Positions 46,191 through 55,073 of a stretch of 64,000 bases of DNA are shown here, in pieces. Each line of letters begins with the position of its first letter. Position 1 is the stretch's first letter. This DNA is from G965276675 sp965276675 (lineage in GTDB: Bacteria; Acidobacteriota; Terriglobia; Terriglobales; Acidobacteriaceae). The notes under the pieces are model-generated. The model searched no databases and was not told the DNA's origin. It worked only from the letters and a program-made list of their open reading frames with translations. The stretch lies in contig OZ255624.1 of assembly GCA_965276675.1 (NCBI GenBank), positions 4,402,001-4,466,000 on the forward strand. The letters run 5' to 3'. A program made the position numbers and the translations under genes.

Positions 46191-47783
46191 ATGACCTCCT
46201 CGTCCAAGTATGCCTCGGTGCCCTACCTGCGCGCGCGCATGGGCAAGGTCTGTGTTGCGATCACGGGCTATACTGCCCCCGCGATGATCGGGCGCGCCGA
46301 GTCCGTCGTGAGCGAGAACTCGGGCGAGAACTCGTTTCTGGAGTTCCGGCTCGACTATCTCGCGAAACCGCTGACTGCCCTGCCGAAGCTGAAGCAGTTC
46401 CTGGCCGAGCACAGGGGCGTGACCGCGGTCGCCACCTGCCGCCGGACAGAGGGTGGTGGCAAGTTCGCCGGCTCAGTCACCGAGGAGCTGGAGATCCTGG
46501 GCAAAGCGTCAGCCAGTGGCTTTCATCTGATCGACCTGGAACTCGAAACGGCGGAGAAGCTCACCTCAACCAAGCTCTATCCCGAGGAGCTCGACAAGCT
46601 GCGCACGCATGGAGCAGCGGCGCTCCTTGTCTCCTCCCATGACTTCTCCGCCACGAAAGACCTGGATGGCCTGCTCGAGCGCATACGCCGCTTCGAGCCG
46701 GAGTTCATCAAGATCGTCTCCACGGCAAAGACACTCGCCGACAACATGACCATGCTGCATTTTCTCGAGCGTTCGAGTGATCACGTAAACCTCATCGGCA
46801 TCTGCATGGGCGAGGCCGGTACCATCAGCCGGATTCTGGGCCCGCGTTCGGGCAGCGTCTTCACCTTCGCCTCCGCAAGCGAGGGAGAAGAGACCGGACC
46901 CGGCCAGATCTCGGTCCGCACGCTTTCGGCTGAATACCGCATCGATTCACTGGATGCCGCCACGCGCATCTACGGGGTGGCGGGCGATCCAATCCGGCAC
47001 TCGCTCTCGCCGCTTATGCTCAACGCCGCCTTTCGACGCGAGATTGTCAATGCTATCCTTCTGCCACTGCAGGCCAGGAAGCTCACCGACCTGCTGACGG
47101 TGGCGCGTGAGCTTCCGCTAGCTGGCTTTGCCGTCACCATGCCGCTCAAGCAGGAGATCCTGCCGCACCTGGAGAAGACGGACGCCCTCTCGACCAAGGT
47201 GGGGGCATGCAACACCGTCGTGCGCTCGGCGGAGGGCAAGCTCTTCGGCTTCAACACAGACGTGGGCGGCGTGGTGCGGCCGCTGGAGCGCCGTCTCACT
47301 CTCAAGGGAGCACGGGTGCTTGTGTTGGGAGCAGGTGGAGCTGCACGCGCGGCCGTCTTTGGCCTGGTGGACAGGGGAGCCGAAGTCCTGATCCTGAACC
47401 GCACGTTGGAAAAAGCGCAGAAGCTGGCGCGGGAGGCGAAAGCAAAGGTCATCAAGCGCGAACAGGTCGCGAAGTCTAAATTCGACGTGATCCTGAACGC
47501 AACACCCACCGGCATGGGCGGGGCAAAACAGGCGTCGATCCTCAATCCGGAAGAGCTCAACGCCCGCGTGGTCTTCGACATGGTCTATAACCCCGTCGAA
47601 ACGCCACTGATCCGTGCCGCGCGCGCCCGAGGCATCCCCGTCATCACCGGCGTGGAGATGTTTGTGCAGCAAGGCGCCAGACAATTTGAGATCTGGACCG
47701 GTAAACCTGCTCCGGAAGAGGAGATGCTACGGGTCGTCGTGCACGCCTTGCGGCAGGGGGGAGAAGTAGGGAGCAGGAAGTAG
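46191..47783 (+). CDS. aroDE: Fused 3-dehydroquinate dehydratase (type I) / shikimate dehydrogenase
   Basis: 530 residues. Residues about 18-240 are a type I dehydroquinase barrel: FLEFRLDYLA, the catalytic His in LLVSSHDFSATKD and the Schiff-base Lys in EFIKIVSTAKT. Residues about 260-525 are shikimate dehydrogenase: YGVAGDPIRHSLSPLMLNAAF (substrate Ser-Ser), VTMPLKQEILP (catalytic Lys), VLVLGAGGAARAAVFGL (NADP site) and MVYNPVETPLI. It catalyses steps three and four of the shikimate pathway in one chain, an arrangement best known from plants. Cytoplasmic. The last codons lie in a 14-bp tandem duplication (47763-47790). Confidence 0.93.
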   Translation: MTSSSKYASVPYLRARMGKVCVAITGYTAPAMIGRAESVVSENSGENSFLEFRLDYLAKPLTALPKLKQFLAEHRGVTAVATCRRTEGGGKFAGSVTEELEILGKASASGFHLIDLELETAEKLTSTKLYPEELDKLRTHGAAALLVSSHDFSATKDLDGLLERIRRFEPEFIKIVSTAKTLADNMTMLHFLERSSDHVNLIGICMGEAGTISRILGPRSGSVFTFASASEGEETGPGQISVRTLSAEYRIDSLDAATRIYGVAGDPIRHSLSPLMLNAAFRREIVNAILLPLQARKLTDLLTVARELPLAGFAVTMPLKQEILPHLEKTDALSTKVGACNTVVRSAEGKLFGFNTDVGGVVRPLERRLTLKGARVLVLGAGGAARAAVFGLVDRGAEVLILNRTLEKAQKLAREAKAKVIKREQVAKSKFDVILNATPTGMGGAKQASILNPEELNARVVFDMVYNPVETPLIRAARARGIPVITGVEMFVQQGARQFEIWTGKPAPEEEMLRVVVHALRQGGEVGSRK

Positions 47784-48099
47784 GGAGCAAGGATCAGCTA
47801 CGCTCGGGCTACCGTACTGGTGAAGGATCTACTCGTTCTGACGGTCGTGATCATGGTTGGCTTGGTGCTTGCATATCCACGCGAGCTAGAGAGATATTCG
47901 TGCAGACGACAATCTGGTCAACGAGTCAATACCGCTTTAGTGTTGCCAGTTCTCTACGCAGCGGACTACGATGCCGTTAGTTCGGTGCAGCTCACTGTAA
48001 GCGTGCCAGAACCAAGTAGTTAGGTGGTTAGTTAAGCCTGTTCATACGTAAAAATTAAACTGGTGACACATTTCGCCAGCGTCGATGGAGTGACACTCT
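47784..48099. other. Gap without a convincing gene
   Basis: 316 bp. Contains one copy of a 14-bp tandem repeat at its edge and an open frame from GTG 47820 to 48023 with one hydrophobic stretch (LLVLTVVIMVGLVLAY) that lacks a ribosome site and any family likeness. Confidence 0.5.
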
Positions 48100-48846
48100 A
48101 TGGCGTGGTACGCCTACTGCATTAGCGAGAAGCAGGCCTTCCCTGAGCTCGCCCGTCACCGCAAGCCAATTCCAATGCAAGCGGTAACAGGCATCTCCGG
48201 TAATCAAATCTTCCTTTACCCAGCCAGTGATCTAGCCGTTATCGTCTCCGAACATAATCCGGACGAACTCTTCGATCAACAAGCCGCTGTCGATCACGCT
48301 CGCGTCATCGGCGACTGCTTCAAACACTCAACCGTACTTCCCTTCCGATTTGGCACCGTCTTTGCCGATGATGAGGCGCTCCGCCGCTCCATCCGCTCCA
48401 ACCAGCGCCAATACGCCACCAACGTCGAACGCCTCCGCGGCAAGACCGAGATGCACCTTAAAGTCATGGTCGACGACTGCCGCCCCGGCCATCACATCGC
48501 AAGCATAGAGCGCGTCGGAAAGGAATACCTCTCCAACCTCCGGGAAAATGCTACCCACCAGCGTGAACGCCAGACCAAAGCGCGGGCTATCTCGGTGCAG
48601 ATGCACCGCATGTTCAGTCCTCTGGATGAAGAGATCACCTGCCGCCGCACCGACAATGGCAAGATGCTTCTCGATGTCGCGCACCTGATTGACAGCAGAT
48701 GCGTGGAGCGCTACATGAACAAATATTCGACTGCGCGAGAGCTCTTGAAAGAGTGCCGTATGCAGCTTTCGGGACCATGGCCACCCTACCACTTCGTTCA
48801 CAGGTTAACCCGGCCAACCATTATCCCGCAGTCCATCCCTGCTTAA
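48100..48846 (+). CDS. GvpL/GvpF-family protein, lone copy
   Basis: 248 residues. Family marks: WYAYCISEKQAFPEL, LAVIVSEHNPDE, DHARVIGDCFKHSTVLPFRFGTVF and the C-terminal LSGPWPPYHFV. GvpL/F are accessory proteins of gas-vesicle assembly, but no gvpA or other gvp gene occurs here, so a different role is likely. ATG 48100 lacks a strong ribosome site. Followed by a clear terminator. Confidence 0.87.
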   Translation: MAWYAYCISEKQAFPELARHRKPIPMQAVTGISGNQIFLYPASDLAVIVSEHNPDELFDQQAAVDHARVIGDCFKHSTVLPFRFGTVFADDEALRRSIRSNQRQYATNVERLRGKTEMHLKVMVDDCRPGHHIASIERVGKEYLSNLRENATHQRERQTKARAISVQMHRMFSPLDEEITCRRTDNGKMLLDVAHLIDSRCVERYMNKYSTARELLKECRMQLSGPWPPYHFVHRLTRPTIIPQSIPA

Positions 48847-48874
48847 CTCGTCCCTGCATTTATGACGGCAAAGA

Positions 48875-48900
48875 CCCGCGAAGCGCTCGCGGGTTTTCCT
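48875..48900 (+). terminator. Rho-independent terminator of the GvpL/F gene
   Basis: CCCGCGA (48875-48881), 5-nt loop, TCGCGGG (48887-48893), then TTTTCCTTT. It lies between convergent genes and may serve both. Confidence 0.8.
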
Positions 48901-48946
48901 TTCATGCATGGGTACCTGGCGTACCTGCGTACTTCGTGTTGCAGCT

Positions 48947-49609
48947 CTACAGAATATGGTTCGTCGCGGGCAGGTTCTTCTTGTTGCGCCGGCTGAGCAC
49001 GAAGCTGGCTTTGCGCCGTCCGGACGAGGCATGGTCGATCTTCTTCCAGAACGCAACAAAGTAATCCACCGCCGAGATAATGGAGACCAGAACCATGAAG
49101 TAGATAGAAGCATAGGCCGTCCACATCATCGAGATGACGATGAAACCGAAGTGCCACTCCGACCACCGGTGCGCCAGGATGGTCGCAACCACCGAGACAA
49201 TCTGCACGATCGTCTTGAACTTGCCTAGGTTGCTGGCTTCAATGGTGAAGCCCTCAGCGCTGGCGATCGACCGCAGTCCGCTCACCAGGAACTCCCGTCC
49301 AATCACCAGAACCGCAATCCACGGCTTCATGATACTTGGCGAAAATTCGACCAGCGAGATATAGGCGGCCGAGATCATCAGCTTGTCGGCAAGCGGATCG
49401 AGCAGCATGCCCATGGTCGTTACCTGGCCACGCTTGCGCGCCAGGTAACCATCCACGCCATCGCTGATTGACAGCAGGATGAAAATGACTGAGGCGATGA
49501 TCTCCTGCTCGCCATTCCCTCCCCGAAAAGGAAAACTGGCCGACAACATCCAGATCAGCAACGGCACGCAGACGATGCGGCTCATCGTAATGGAGTTGGG
49601 CAGGTTCAT
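48947..49609 (-). CDS. pgsA: CDP-diacylglycerol-glycerol-3-phosphate 3-phosphatidyltransferase
   Basis: 220 residues from ATG 49609 (MNLPNSITMSRIVCVPLL). The CDP-alcohol phosphotransferase motif D-G-x2-A-R-x8-G-x3-D-x3-D is complete in DGYLARKRGQVTTMGMLLDP plus LAD. Several membrane helices. It makes phosphatidylglycerol phosphate for phosphatidylglycerol and cardiolipin synthesis. An upstream in-frame start at 49642 is possible. The 220-bp gap to the aldo/keto reductase upstream shows nothing distinct. Confidence 0.92.
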   Translation of the reverse strand: MNLPNSITMSRIVCVPLLIWMLSASFPFRGGNGEQEIIASVIFILLSISDGVDGYLARKRGQVTTMGMLLDPLADKLMISAAYISLVEFSPSIMKPWIAVLVIGREFLVSGLRSIASAEGFTIEASNLGKFKTIVQIVSVVATILAHRWSEWHFGFIVISMMWTAYASIYFMVLVSIISAVDYFVAFWKKIDHASSGRRKASFVLSRRNKKNLPATNHIL

Positions 49610-49862
49610 TCGCGGGCTCACAGCGGTCTTGAACGGGCGCATCCGCTATCTGCCATTATGCACCAGCAGTATTGCGGGAGTGTGACCACTTTGGTCGTGG
49701 GGGGCCGCGCGCAGCTAGCTTTAAGCGTGCCGCCAGCTTTAAGATTCAACCACCTGAGTGGAGTTGTTGCTAGAATGTGTCTCCATCTTGTCGCGCGCGC
49801 CGAAGCAGTTCCGATCTTGGGCGAGAACGCATGGTCACCTTGCTTCGGCAATGCCTCCGACC

Positions 49863-50864
49863 TCACACAGGCTGCTTTTCACTGTCCAGGGTCTTCATCT
49901 GGCCTTCGTCGTAGCGGCTACCCGCAACCGGGGCTGACTCAGCCAGGAGTTCCAAACTTTCTACCTCATCTGGGCTCAGGCGAAGGTCCGTAGCCTGCAG
50001 TGCATCGTCGAGTTGCTGCACCTTCCGCGCTCCGACGATAGGCACAATGCGCTCGCCCTTGCTCAGTACCCAGGCGATGGCCAGGGCCGCCGGCGGCACG
50101 CCACGCTTCTCCGCCATGGTCTGCAGGCCATTCACGAAGATGCGATTCTGCTCCAGATTGCTTCCGCGAAAGCGCGGCAGAAAGGCGCGAAAATCAGTGC
50201 GCCCCGTGGGTATGGATCCGCTCAGCAGTCCGCGCGACAGCACACCATAGGCCGTGATGCCGACGCCGAGCTCTTCGGTAGCCGGCAGGATCTCCGCCTC
50301 CATGTTGCGCGTGACCAGGGCATACTCGATCTGCAAATCGCTGATCGGATGCACGCCATTCGCCTTGCGCAGGGTCCCGGCGCTCACCTCCGAAAGCCCG
50401 GCGTACCGCACATATCCGGCTTTGATCAGATCTGCGATGGCGCCGACCGTCTCTTCGATAGGCACCTGCGGGTCGAGCCGCGCCGGGCGGTAGATGTCCA
50501 CATGGTCCACACCGAGGCGCTGCAAGCTGTACGCCAGGAAGTTCTTGATGGCTGCGGGCCGGGCATCGTACCCCACCCAGCCTCCTCGCGGGTCGCGCAA
50601 TGCGCCAAATTTTACCGAAAGCAGAACCTGGTCCCTGCGGCCCGAGCCCAATCCTTCCAGAGCGCGACGGATCAACAACTCATTGTGTCCCATTCCGTAG
50701 AAATCGCCGGTGTCGAGCAGCGTTACCCCGCGATCAAGCGCCGTCTGGATGGTGCGGATGCTTTCTGCCTCATCCGCCTCTCCGTACATGCCGGACATGC
50801 CCATGCAGCCTAGACCGATGGCTGAGCTGACGGGTCCGTTGGAACCAAGCTGACGTGTTTGCAT
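49863..50864 (-). CDS. Aldo/keto reductase
   Basis: 333 residues, (beta/alpha)8 NADPH-dependent oxidoreductase: MQTRQLGSNGPVSSAIGLGC at the N-terminus, catalytic Asp and Tyr in LLDTGDFYGMGHNE, Lys in LLSVKFG and the cofactor region IPIVGARK-type IVPIVGARKVQQLDDAL. The position of the usual catalytic His reads VDIYRPARLDP, with a Pro-Ala in place of Tyr/His, as in a known subgroup of the family. Substrate unknown; cytoplasmic. Confidence 0.9.
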   Translation of the reverse strand: MQTRQLGSNGPVSSAIGLGCMGMSGMYGEADEAESIRTIQTALDRGVTLLDTGDFYGMGHNELLIRRALEGLGSGRRDQVLLSVKFGALRDPRGGWVGYDARPAAIKNFLAYSLQRLGVDHVDIYRPARLDPQVPIEETVGAIADLIKAGYVRYAGLSEVSAGTLRKANGVHPISDLQIEYALVTRNMEAEILPATEELGVGITAYGVLSRGLLSGSIPTGRTDFRAFLPRFRGSNLEQNRIFVNGLQTMAEKRGVPPAALAIAWVLSKGERIVPIVGARKVQQLDDALQATDLRLSPDEVESLELLAESAPVAGSRYDEGQMKTLDSEKQPV

Positions 50865-50897
50865 TCCGGGGTAGATGCGGCGAGGAGGTAAACGGGC

Positions 50898-51293
50898 TCA
50901 GTCACGCGGCAAGCTCTTTTCGTGCTGCACCAATCCTTCACTCTCCTTTGGAAAAAGTGACCTCAAGATGTCGAGGAGCCGCCCCGGATCGTAGTTTTCA
51001 AGGTGATGGTGCACGTCACCACACTCGATATAGCCACGGCCCGAAGTCACGATGATTGGGATGTCGGGAGTGATCCCCTTGAGCTCCGATACCAGATCGG
51101 CGCAAGAAACACCATCGACCTCTGCATCGATTACGATCCCATTTACTTTAGGGAACTGCCGTAGCGTTGCAACCGCCTCCTTCGGGGTGTAAGCAGTGAG
51201 GACATTGAACTTCGCAGTCTCAATGACGAGTTTGCGCGTGGAGATGGTTCCCGGGTAGTCCCGGTCTATGACGAGGAAGCAAGGTCTAATCAC
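50898..51293 (-). CDS. Atypical response-regulator receiver protein
   Basis: 131 residues, a single CheY-like domain: acidic pair in FLVIDRDY (Asp10, Asp12), phospho-acceptor Asp56 in IVIDAEVDG and Thr83 in IIVTSGRG. The conserved Lys before Pro in beta-5 is replaced (NYDPGRLLDIL reads Asp), so phosphorylation-driven switching is doubtful. No output domain and no kinase gene nearby. Confidence 0.75.
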   Translation of the reverse strand: MIRPCFLVIDRDYPGTISTRKLVIETAKFNVLTAYTPKEAVATLRQFPKVNGIVIDAEVDGVSCADLVSELKGITPDIPIIVTSGRGYIECGDVHHHLENYDPGRLLDILRSLFPKESEGLVQHEKSLPRD

Positions 51294-51436
51294 GGGATTA
51301 GTATGCCGCAGTTGAAGGTGAACAGAAAACCATTACCGTGGAATTCACTAGCGATCGTCCAGCGACTCCGGCAAGTGAGCGGTTTGCAATCAGCTCTAGG
51401 TGCCTGGCAAGATCTTATCTACCAGCAAAAGCAGTG

Positions 51437-51455
51437 GGACGGCCTTGGCCGCCCC
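51437..51455 (-). terminator. Possible hairpin after the glutamate dehydrogenase gene
   Basis: GGG-A-CGGC and GCCG-C-CCC around CTTG lie 17 bp beyond the minus-strand stop. No T-run; weak. Confidence 0.3.
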
Positions 51456-51471
51456 TCCCTCACCCAACAGG

Positions 51472-52737
51472 TTAGGCGTAGATTCCACGCTGTTTGATCG
51501 TGAATGCCACCCGATCAATCGCTAGCATATAAGCGGCAATGCGGTTGTTCACACCATGCGCCTCTGAGTAGCGAACAACGTCGTCAAAGCTTTCGGCCAG
51601 GATGTGCTCAAGCTGCTCGTTGACCACCGATTCCTTCCAGAAGTAGCCCTGGCGATCCTGCACCCACTCGAAATACGAGGCGGTCACGCCGCCCGCATTG
51701 GCGAGGATGTCTGGAATCACGAAGATCTTCTTGTCAGCCAGGATCTCGTCGGCTACGGCGGTCGTGGGACCGTTTGCGCCCTCGCAGATGATCTTTGCGC
51801 GAATGCGATCGGCGTTCCGGCTGGTAATGACGTTCTCGGTGGCCGCGGGCACCAGGATCTCGCAATCCTGAAGAATCAGATCCTGCGGGTCAGCAGCCTC
51901 TGCACCCTTGAAGCCGAGCACAGTGCCATTGCGCTGGCGATATTCGATCAGTTGATGGATATCGATGCCGCGCGAGTTGAACAGGCCGCCGTCGTACTCG
52001 GCAATCCCGGTGATCGTGTAACCCGCCTCCATCATGAGCTTGGCCGCATTGGAGCCTACATTGCCGAAGCCCTGAACTATGACCCTGCAGCCTTCGCGCT
52101 GCATATTCAAGTGGCGCAATGCTTCATCGCAGACCACCCGCACACCGCGACCCGTTGCTTCGCGCCTGCCGCGAGATCCGCCTATATTCAGCGGCTTACC
52201 AGTGACCACAGCCGTCACCGTCTGACGCATGTGCATGGAGTAGGTGTCCATGATCCAGGCCATCACTTGCTCATTGGTGTTGATGTCCGGCGCCGGCACA
52301 TCCTTTTCTGGCCCGATGAACTCGATCAGCTCTGCAGTGTAGCGGCGCGTCATGCGCTCCAGTTCGCCAATGGACATCTTCTTCGGATCGCAGATCACGC
52401 CGCCTTTCGCGCCGCCGAACGGGATATTGACCACAGCGCACTTCCAAGTCATCCAGCTGGCCAGCGCTCGCACTTCATCCAAGGTCACATCGGGCGAGTA
52501 GCGGATGCCGCCCTTGCCCGGGCCGCGCGCGATGGAGTGCTGTACGCGAAAGCCGGTGTAGACCTCGATCGATCCGTCGTCCATGCTGACCGGAATATGC
52601 ACGATGATCTCGCGAGCCGGATAACGCAGCACCTTCCATAAGCCTTCATCGAGGTTAAGCTTCTGTGCCGCAAAGTCGAATCGAGCAGCCTGGGCTTCCC
52701 AGGGATTAATCTCCTGCTCGAGGGTGAGTGTTTGCAT
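51472..52737 (-). CDS. Glu/Leu/Phe/Val-type (glutamate) dehydrogenase
   Basis: 421 residues. GKGGIRYSPDVTLDEVRALA and NIPFGGAKGGVICDPKK contain the substrate Lys residues; DVPAPDINTNEQVMAWIMDTY the catalytic Asp; VIVQGFGNVGSNAAKLM the dinucleotide fold. Length and motifs fit hexameric glutamate dehydrogenase, which links 2-oxoglutarate and ammonia to glutamate. It could receive 2-oxoglutarate from the hydroxyproline route (inference). Upstream 350-400 bp before trpE hold no clear leader. Confidence 0.93.
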   Translation of the reverse strand: MQTLTLEQEINPWEAQAARFDFAAQKLNLDEGLWKVLRYPAREIIVHIPVSMDDGSIEVYTGFRVQHSIARGPGKGGIRYSPDVTLDEVRALASWMTWKCAVVNIPFGGAKGGVICDPKKMSIGELERMTRRYTAELIEFIGPEKDVPAPDINTNEQVMAWIMDTYSMHMRQTVTAVVTGKPLNIGGSRGRREATGRGVRVVCDEALRHLNMQREGCRVIVQGFGNVGSNAAKLMMEAGYTITGIAEYDGGLFNSRGIDIHQLIEYRQRNGTVLGFKGAEAADPQDLILQDCEILVPAATENVITSRNADRIRAKIICEGANGPTTAVADEILADKKIFVIPDILANAGGVTASYFEWVQDRQGYFWKESVVNEQLEHILAESFDDVVRYSEAHGVNNRIAAYMLAIDRVAFTIKQRGIYA

Positions 52738-53140
52738 ACAAATCTTCTCCAGTAAATCTGCCTACGTAAACCGCCGGTTCAGCCGTACTCGTCCAGTCGT
52801 ACTTAACGAGCATCGGCTAGAAATCGTTAATGCGATATGCAACAAACGTGGCGGTTTTGTTCGTCCGCCGCATTGCCGGGTACCGGCGATTGACCAAACT
52901 CCCGAGTATAGGCGTGAAAAAGAAACTCCGGCAAGCAAGCGCCTGTTGCCGAAATCGTCATCTGTTCGGATGCCGGGACTTCCCAGTCACCGCCCGGGAG
53001 CGCCATAAGGGAGCTTCGGCAAGCTGAAGTTTGGCATTGGCATAAAAGGCAGCGACCGCCACGGCCATGTACCATGAGCCTCACCGATGCTCCAACGTAA
53101 AGCGAAGTCTGCCAGAACCAACTTCTCATCGGGCGCGAAA
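52738..53140. other. Divergent gap between glutamate dehydrogenase and trpE
   Basis: About 400 bp. A short GCCGG/CCGGC hairpin near 52875 and AGCTT/AAGCT near 53015 are visible. No tandem-Trp leader peptide, no riboswitch recognised. Confidence 0.4.
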
Positions 53141-54694
53141 ATGACGACGCTGCGGGCTGCCGAAGCGCTCTTCCCCTCTCGCTCTGAGTTCCTCAAGCTG
53201 GCGCGCACTCATACGCTGGTGCCAGTCTGCCGACGGCTAACGGCCGATCTCGAGACGCCGGTCTCGGCCTTCCTGCGTCTTGCTGCGAACGAAGCGGAAT
53301 GCTTTTTGCTGGAATCGGTGGAAGGCGGCGAAAAGCTGGGGCGCTACACCTTTATAGGGATTGAGCCCTATCGCAAGGTGGTCGCGCACGGACGGACGCT
53401 CACCGTTTCGGAAGGCAAGAAGCAGCGCACACTCGATGCGGACATATTCGAGTATCTGAAGGAAGCGCTGGGCGGCCATACACCGGCGCACCTTTTCGGC
53501 CTGCCACCTTTCACCTCCGGCGCCGTTGGCTTCTTCGCTTACGATGCGGTCCGGCAGATCGAGCAGCTTCCCGAGCTGGCGGTCGACGACCTCGGGCTCC
53601 CGGACGCCTGTCTCGCCTTCTTCGGCAACGTCCTCGCCTTTGATCACGTCAAGAAGGAGATCCTGCTGATCGCAACGGCGGACCTTCGCCACCGCAAACC
53701 CGAGGCAGCCTACGCCAGCGCACTGCTGAAATTGGCTGCACTGGAGCGGCGTCTTGCGGGACCCCTGCCCCAAGTTCGACGACCCAAGTTACGCCAACGG
53801 CCGAGCGCCGCAAAACTGGTAGTAAGCCCACGCACGCAGAAGAAGGATTACCTCGCCGGCGTCAAAAAGATCCAGGAGTACATAGCAGCCGGCGACATCT
53901 TCCAGGCTGTGCTGTCGCAGCGATTTGAAGTCGTCCCGGAGACAGACCCGTTTTCGGTCTATCGCGCCTTGCGCATCGTCAATCCCTCGCCCTACATGTA
54001 CTTCCTGCGACTGGAAGTAGACGGGGCAACGGCGAGAAAGAAAGCTCCAACCCGTAGGCTCTCAGGCCCGCTACACATCGTCGGCTCGTCACCCGAGCTG
54101 CTGGTGCGGGTCAAGGGCGGCAATGTCGAGTACCGTCCTATCGCGGGCACCCGCCCGCGCGCGGAGAATGAAGAAGAGGACCTCCGCCTGGAAGAGGATC
54201 TCCGCAACGACGCCAAAGAGGTAGCCGAACACATCATGCTGGTTGACCTGGGCCGCAACGACGTGGGCCGGGTGAGCGAATACGGCAGTGTGCGGGTGAA
54301 GGATTTGATGAGGGTGGAGCGCTACTCGCACGTCATGCACCTGGTCAGCTCAATAGAGGGCCGGCTGCGACCGGAGCTCTCCGCGGTAGACGCCTTTCGC
54401 GCCTGCTTCCCAGCGGGCACCCTCTCCGGCGCTCCCAAGATTCGCGCCATGGAGATCATCGAGGAGCTCGAGCCCACGCGCCGCGGCATCTACGGCGGTG
54501 CGGTCTGCTATGCCGACTTCTCCGGCAATCTGGATTCGTGCATCGTTATTCGCAGCATGCTAGAGAAGAATGGTCGCGGGTACATCCAAGCGGGGGCCGG
54601 TATCGTTGCCGATTCAGTTCCGGAGAAGGAATTCGAGGAGTGCGTGAACAAGGCCCAGGCCGTGATCCGCGCCGTCCAGCGCGCCCGCGGCTGA
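53141..54694 (+). CDS. trpE: Anthranilate synthase component I
   Basis: 517 residues from ATG 53141 (an ATG at 53087 would add 18). N-terminal domain with the tryptophan-feedback site LLESVEGGEKLGRYTFIG; C-terminal chorismate-binding domain: YIAAGDIFQAVLSQRF, GSSPELLVRV, PIAGTRPRAENEEED, LVDLGRNDVGRVSEYGSV, FPAGTLSGAPKIRAMEII and GRGYIQAGAGIVADS. It makes anthranilate from chorismate with the glutaminase TrpG, which is encoded 5 kb downstream on the same strand. A short insert near residue 290 (DGATARKKAPTRR) is basic and unusual. Confidence 0.94.
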   Translation: MTTLRAAEALFPSRSEFLKLARTHTLVPVCRRLTADLETPVSAFLRLAANEAECFLLESVEGGEKLGRYTFIGIEPYRKVVAHGRTLTVSEGKKQRTLDADIFEYLKEALGGHTPAHLFGLPPFTSGAVGFFAYDAVRQIEQLPELAVDDLGLPDACLAFFGNVLAFDHVKKEILLIATADLRHRKPEAAYASALLKLAALERRLAGPLPQVRRPKLRQRPSAAKLVVSPRTQKKDYLAGVKKIQEYIAAGDIFQAVLSQRFEVVPETDPFSVYRALRIVNPSPYMYFLRLEVDGATARKKAPTRRLSGPLHIVGSSPELLVRVKGGNVEYRPIAGTRPRAENEEEDLRLEEDLRNDAKEVAEHIMLVDLGRNDVGRVSEYGSVRVKDLMRVERYSHVMHLVSSIEGRLRPELSAVDAFRACFPAGTLSGAPKIRAMEIIEELEPTRRGIYGGAVCYADFSGNLDSCIVIRSMLEKNGRGYIQAGAGIVADSVPEKEFEECVNKAQAVIRAVQRARG

Positions 54695-55073
54695 TCACCA
54701 CGGAGCGTACAGAGTATAGAGAGGAACGAAACGCTGCTTCGGATCTGCCCTGTGCTCTCTATGTTCTTTGCGCAAGCTGAATGCAGATAGTTAAGTACGC
54801 ACCAGCGGCAGCTTTGGATCTATAACCTGCTTTGATTCAATCACGTGGTGACCACCGGGTTACTCAAGATTTCCCCAGTGTGGGACGAAACCTTCATCCA
54901 TTCAGCGTAACGTGACCCTCGAGGATCGGACGCTGTTCTTCTCTTCCCGCTGCACGTGCGGGCTGCACGCTTCCGTCCGCATCGCCCCTACTTTGGCAAC
55001 CCGCGCTTGACTGGTCATGACAGTCCGCCCGGCTTGCTCTTCCATCTACAGCTTTCCGCAGGAGACCAATCTA
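54695..55073. other. Gap with an imperfect inverted repeat
   Basis: 379 bp. TACAGAGTATAGAGAG (54709 region) and CTCTCTATGTTCTTT (54757 region) form an imperfect hairpin just past trpE, probably its transcription end. Nothing else distinct until the ribosome site at 55061. Confidence 0.4.

Noticed and set aside
47820..48023. 67-codon frame with an N-terminal hydrophobic stretch
   Set aside because: GTG start without a ribosome site, no family; kept only as part of the gap description.
51303..51497. 64-codon plus-strand frame overlapping the end of glutamate dehydrogenase
   Set aside because: Runs into the minus-strand coding end and has no family pattern.
52738..53140. trp attenuator or leader before trpE
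   Set aside because: No tandem Trp codons and no mutually exclusive hairpins with a T-run found.
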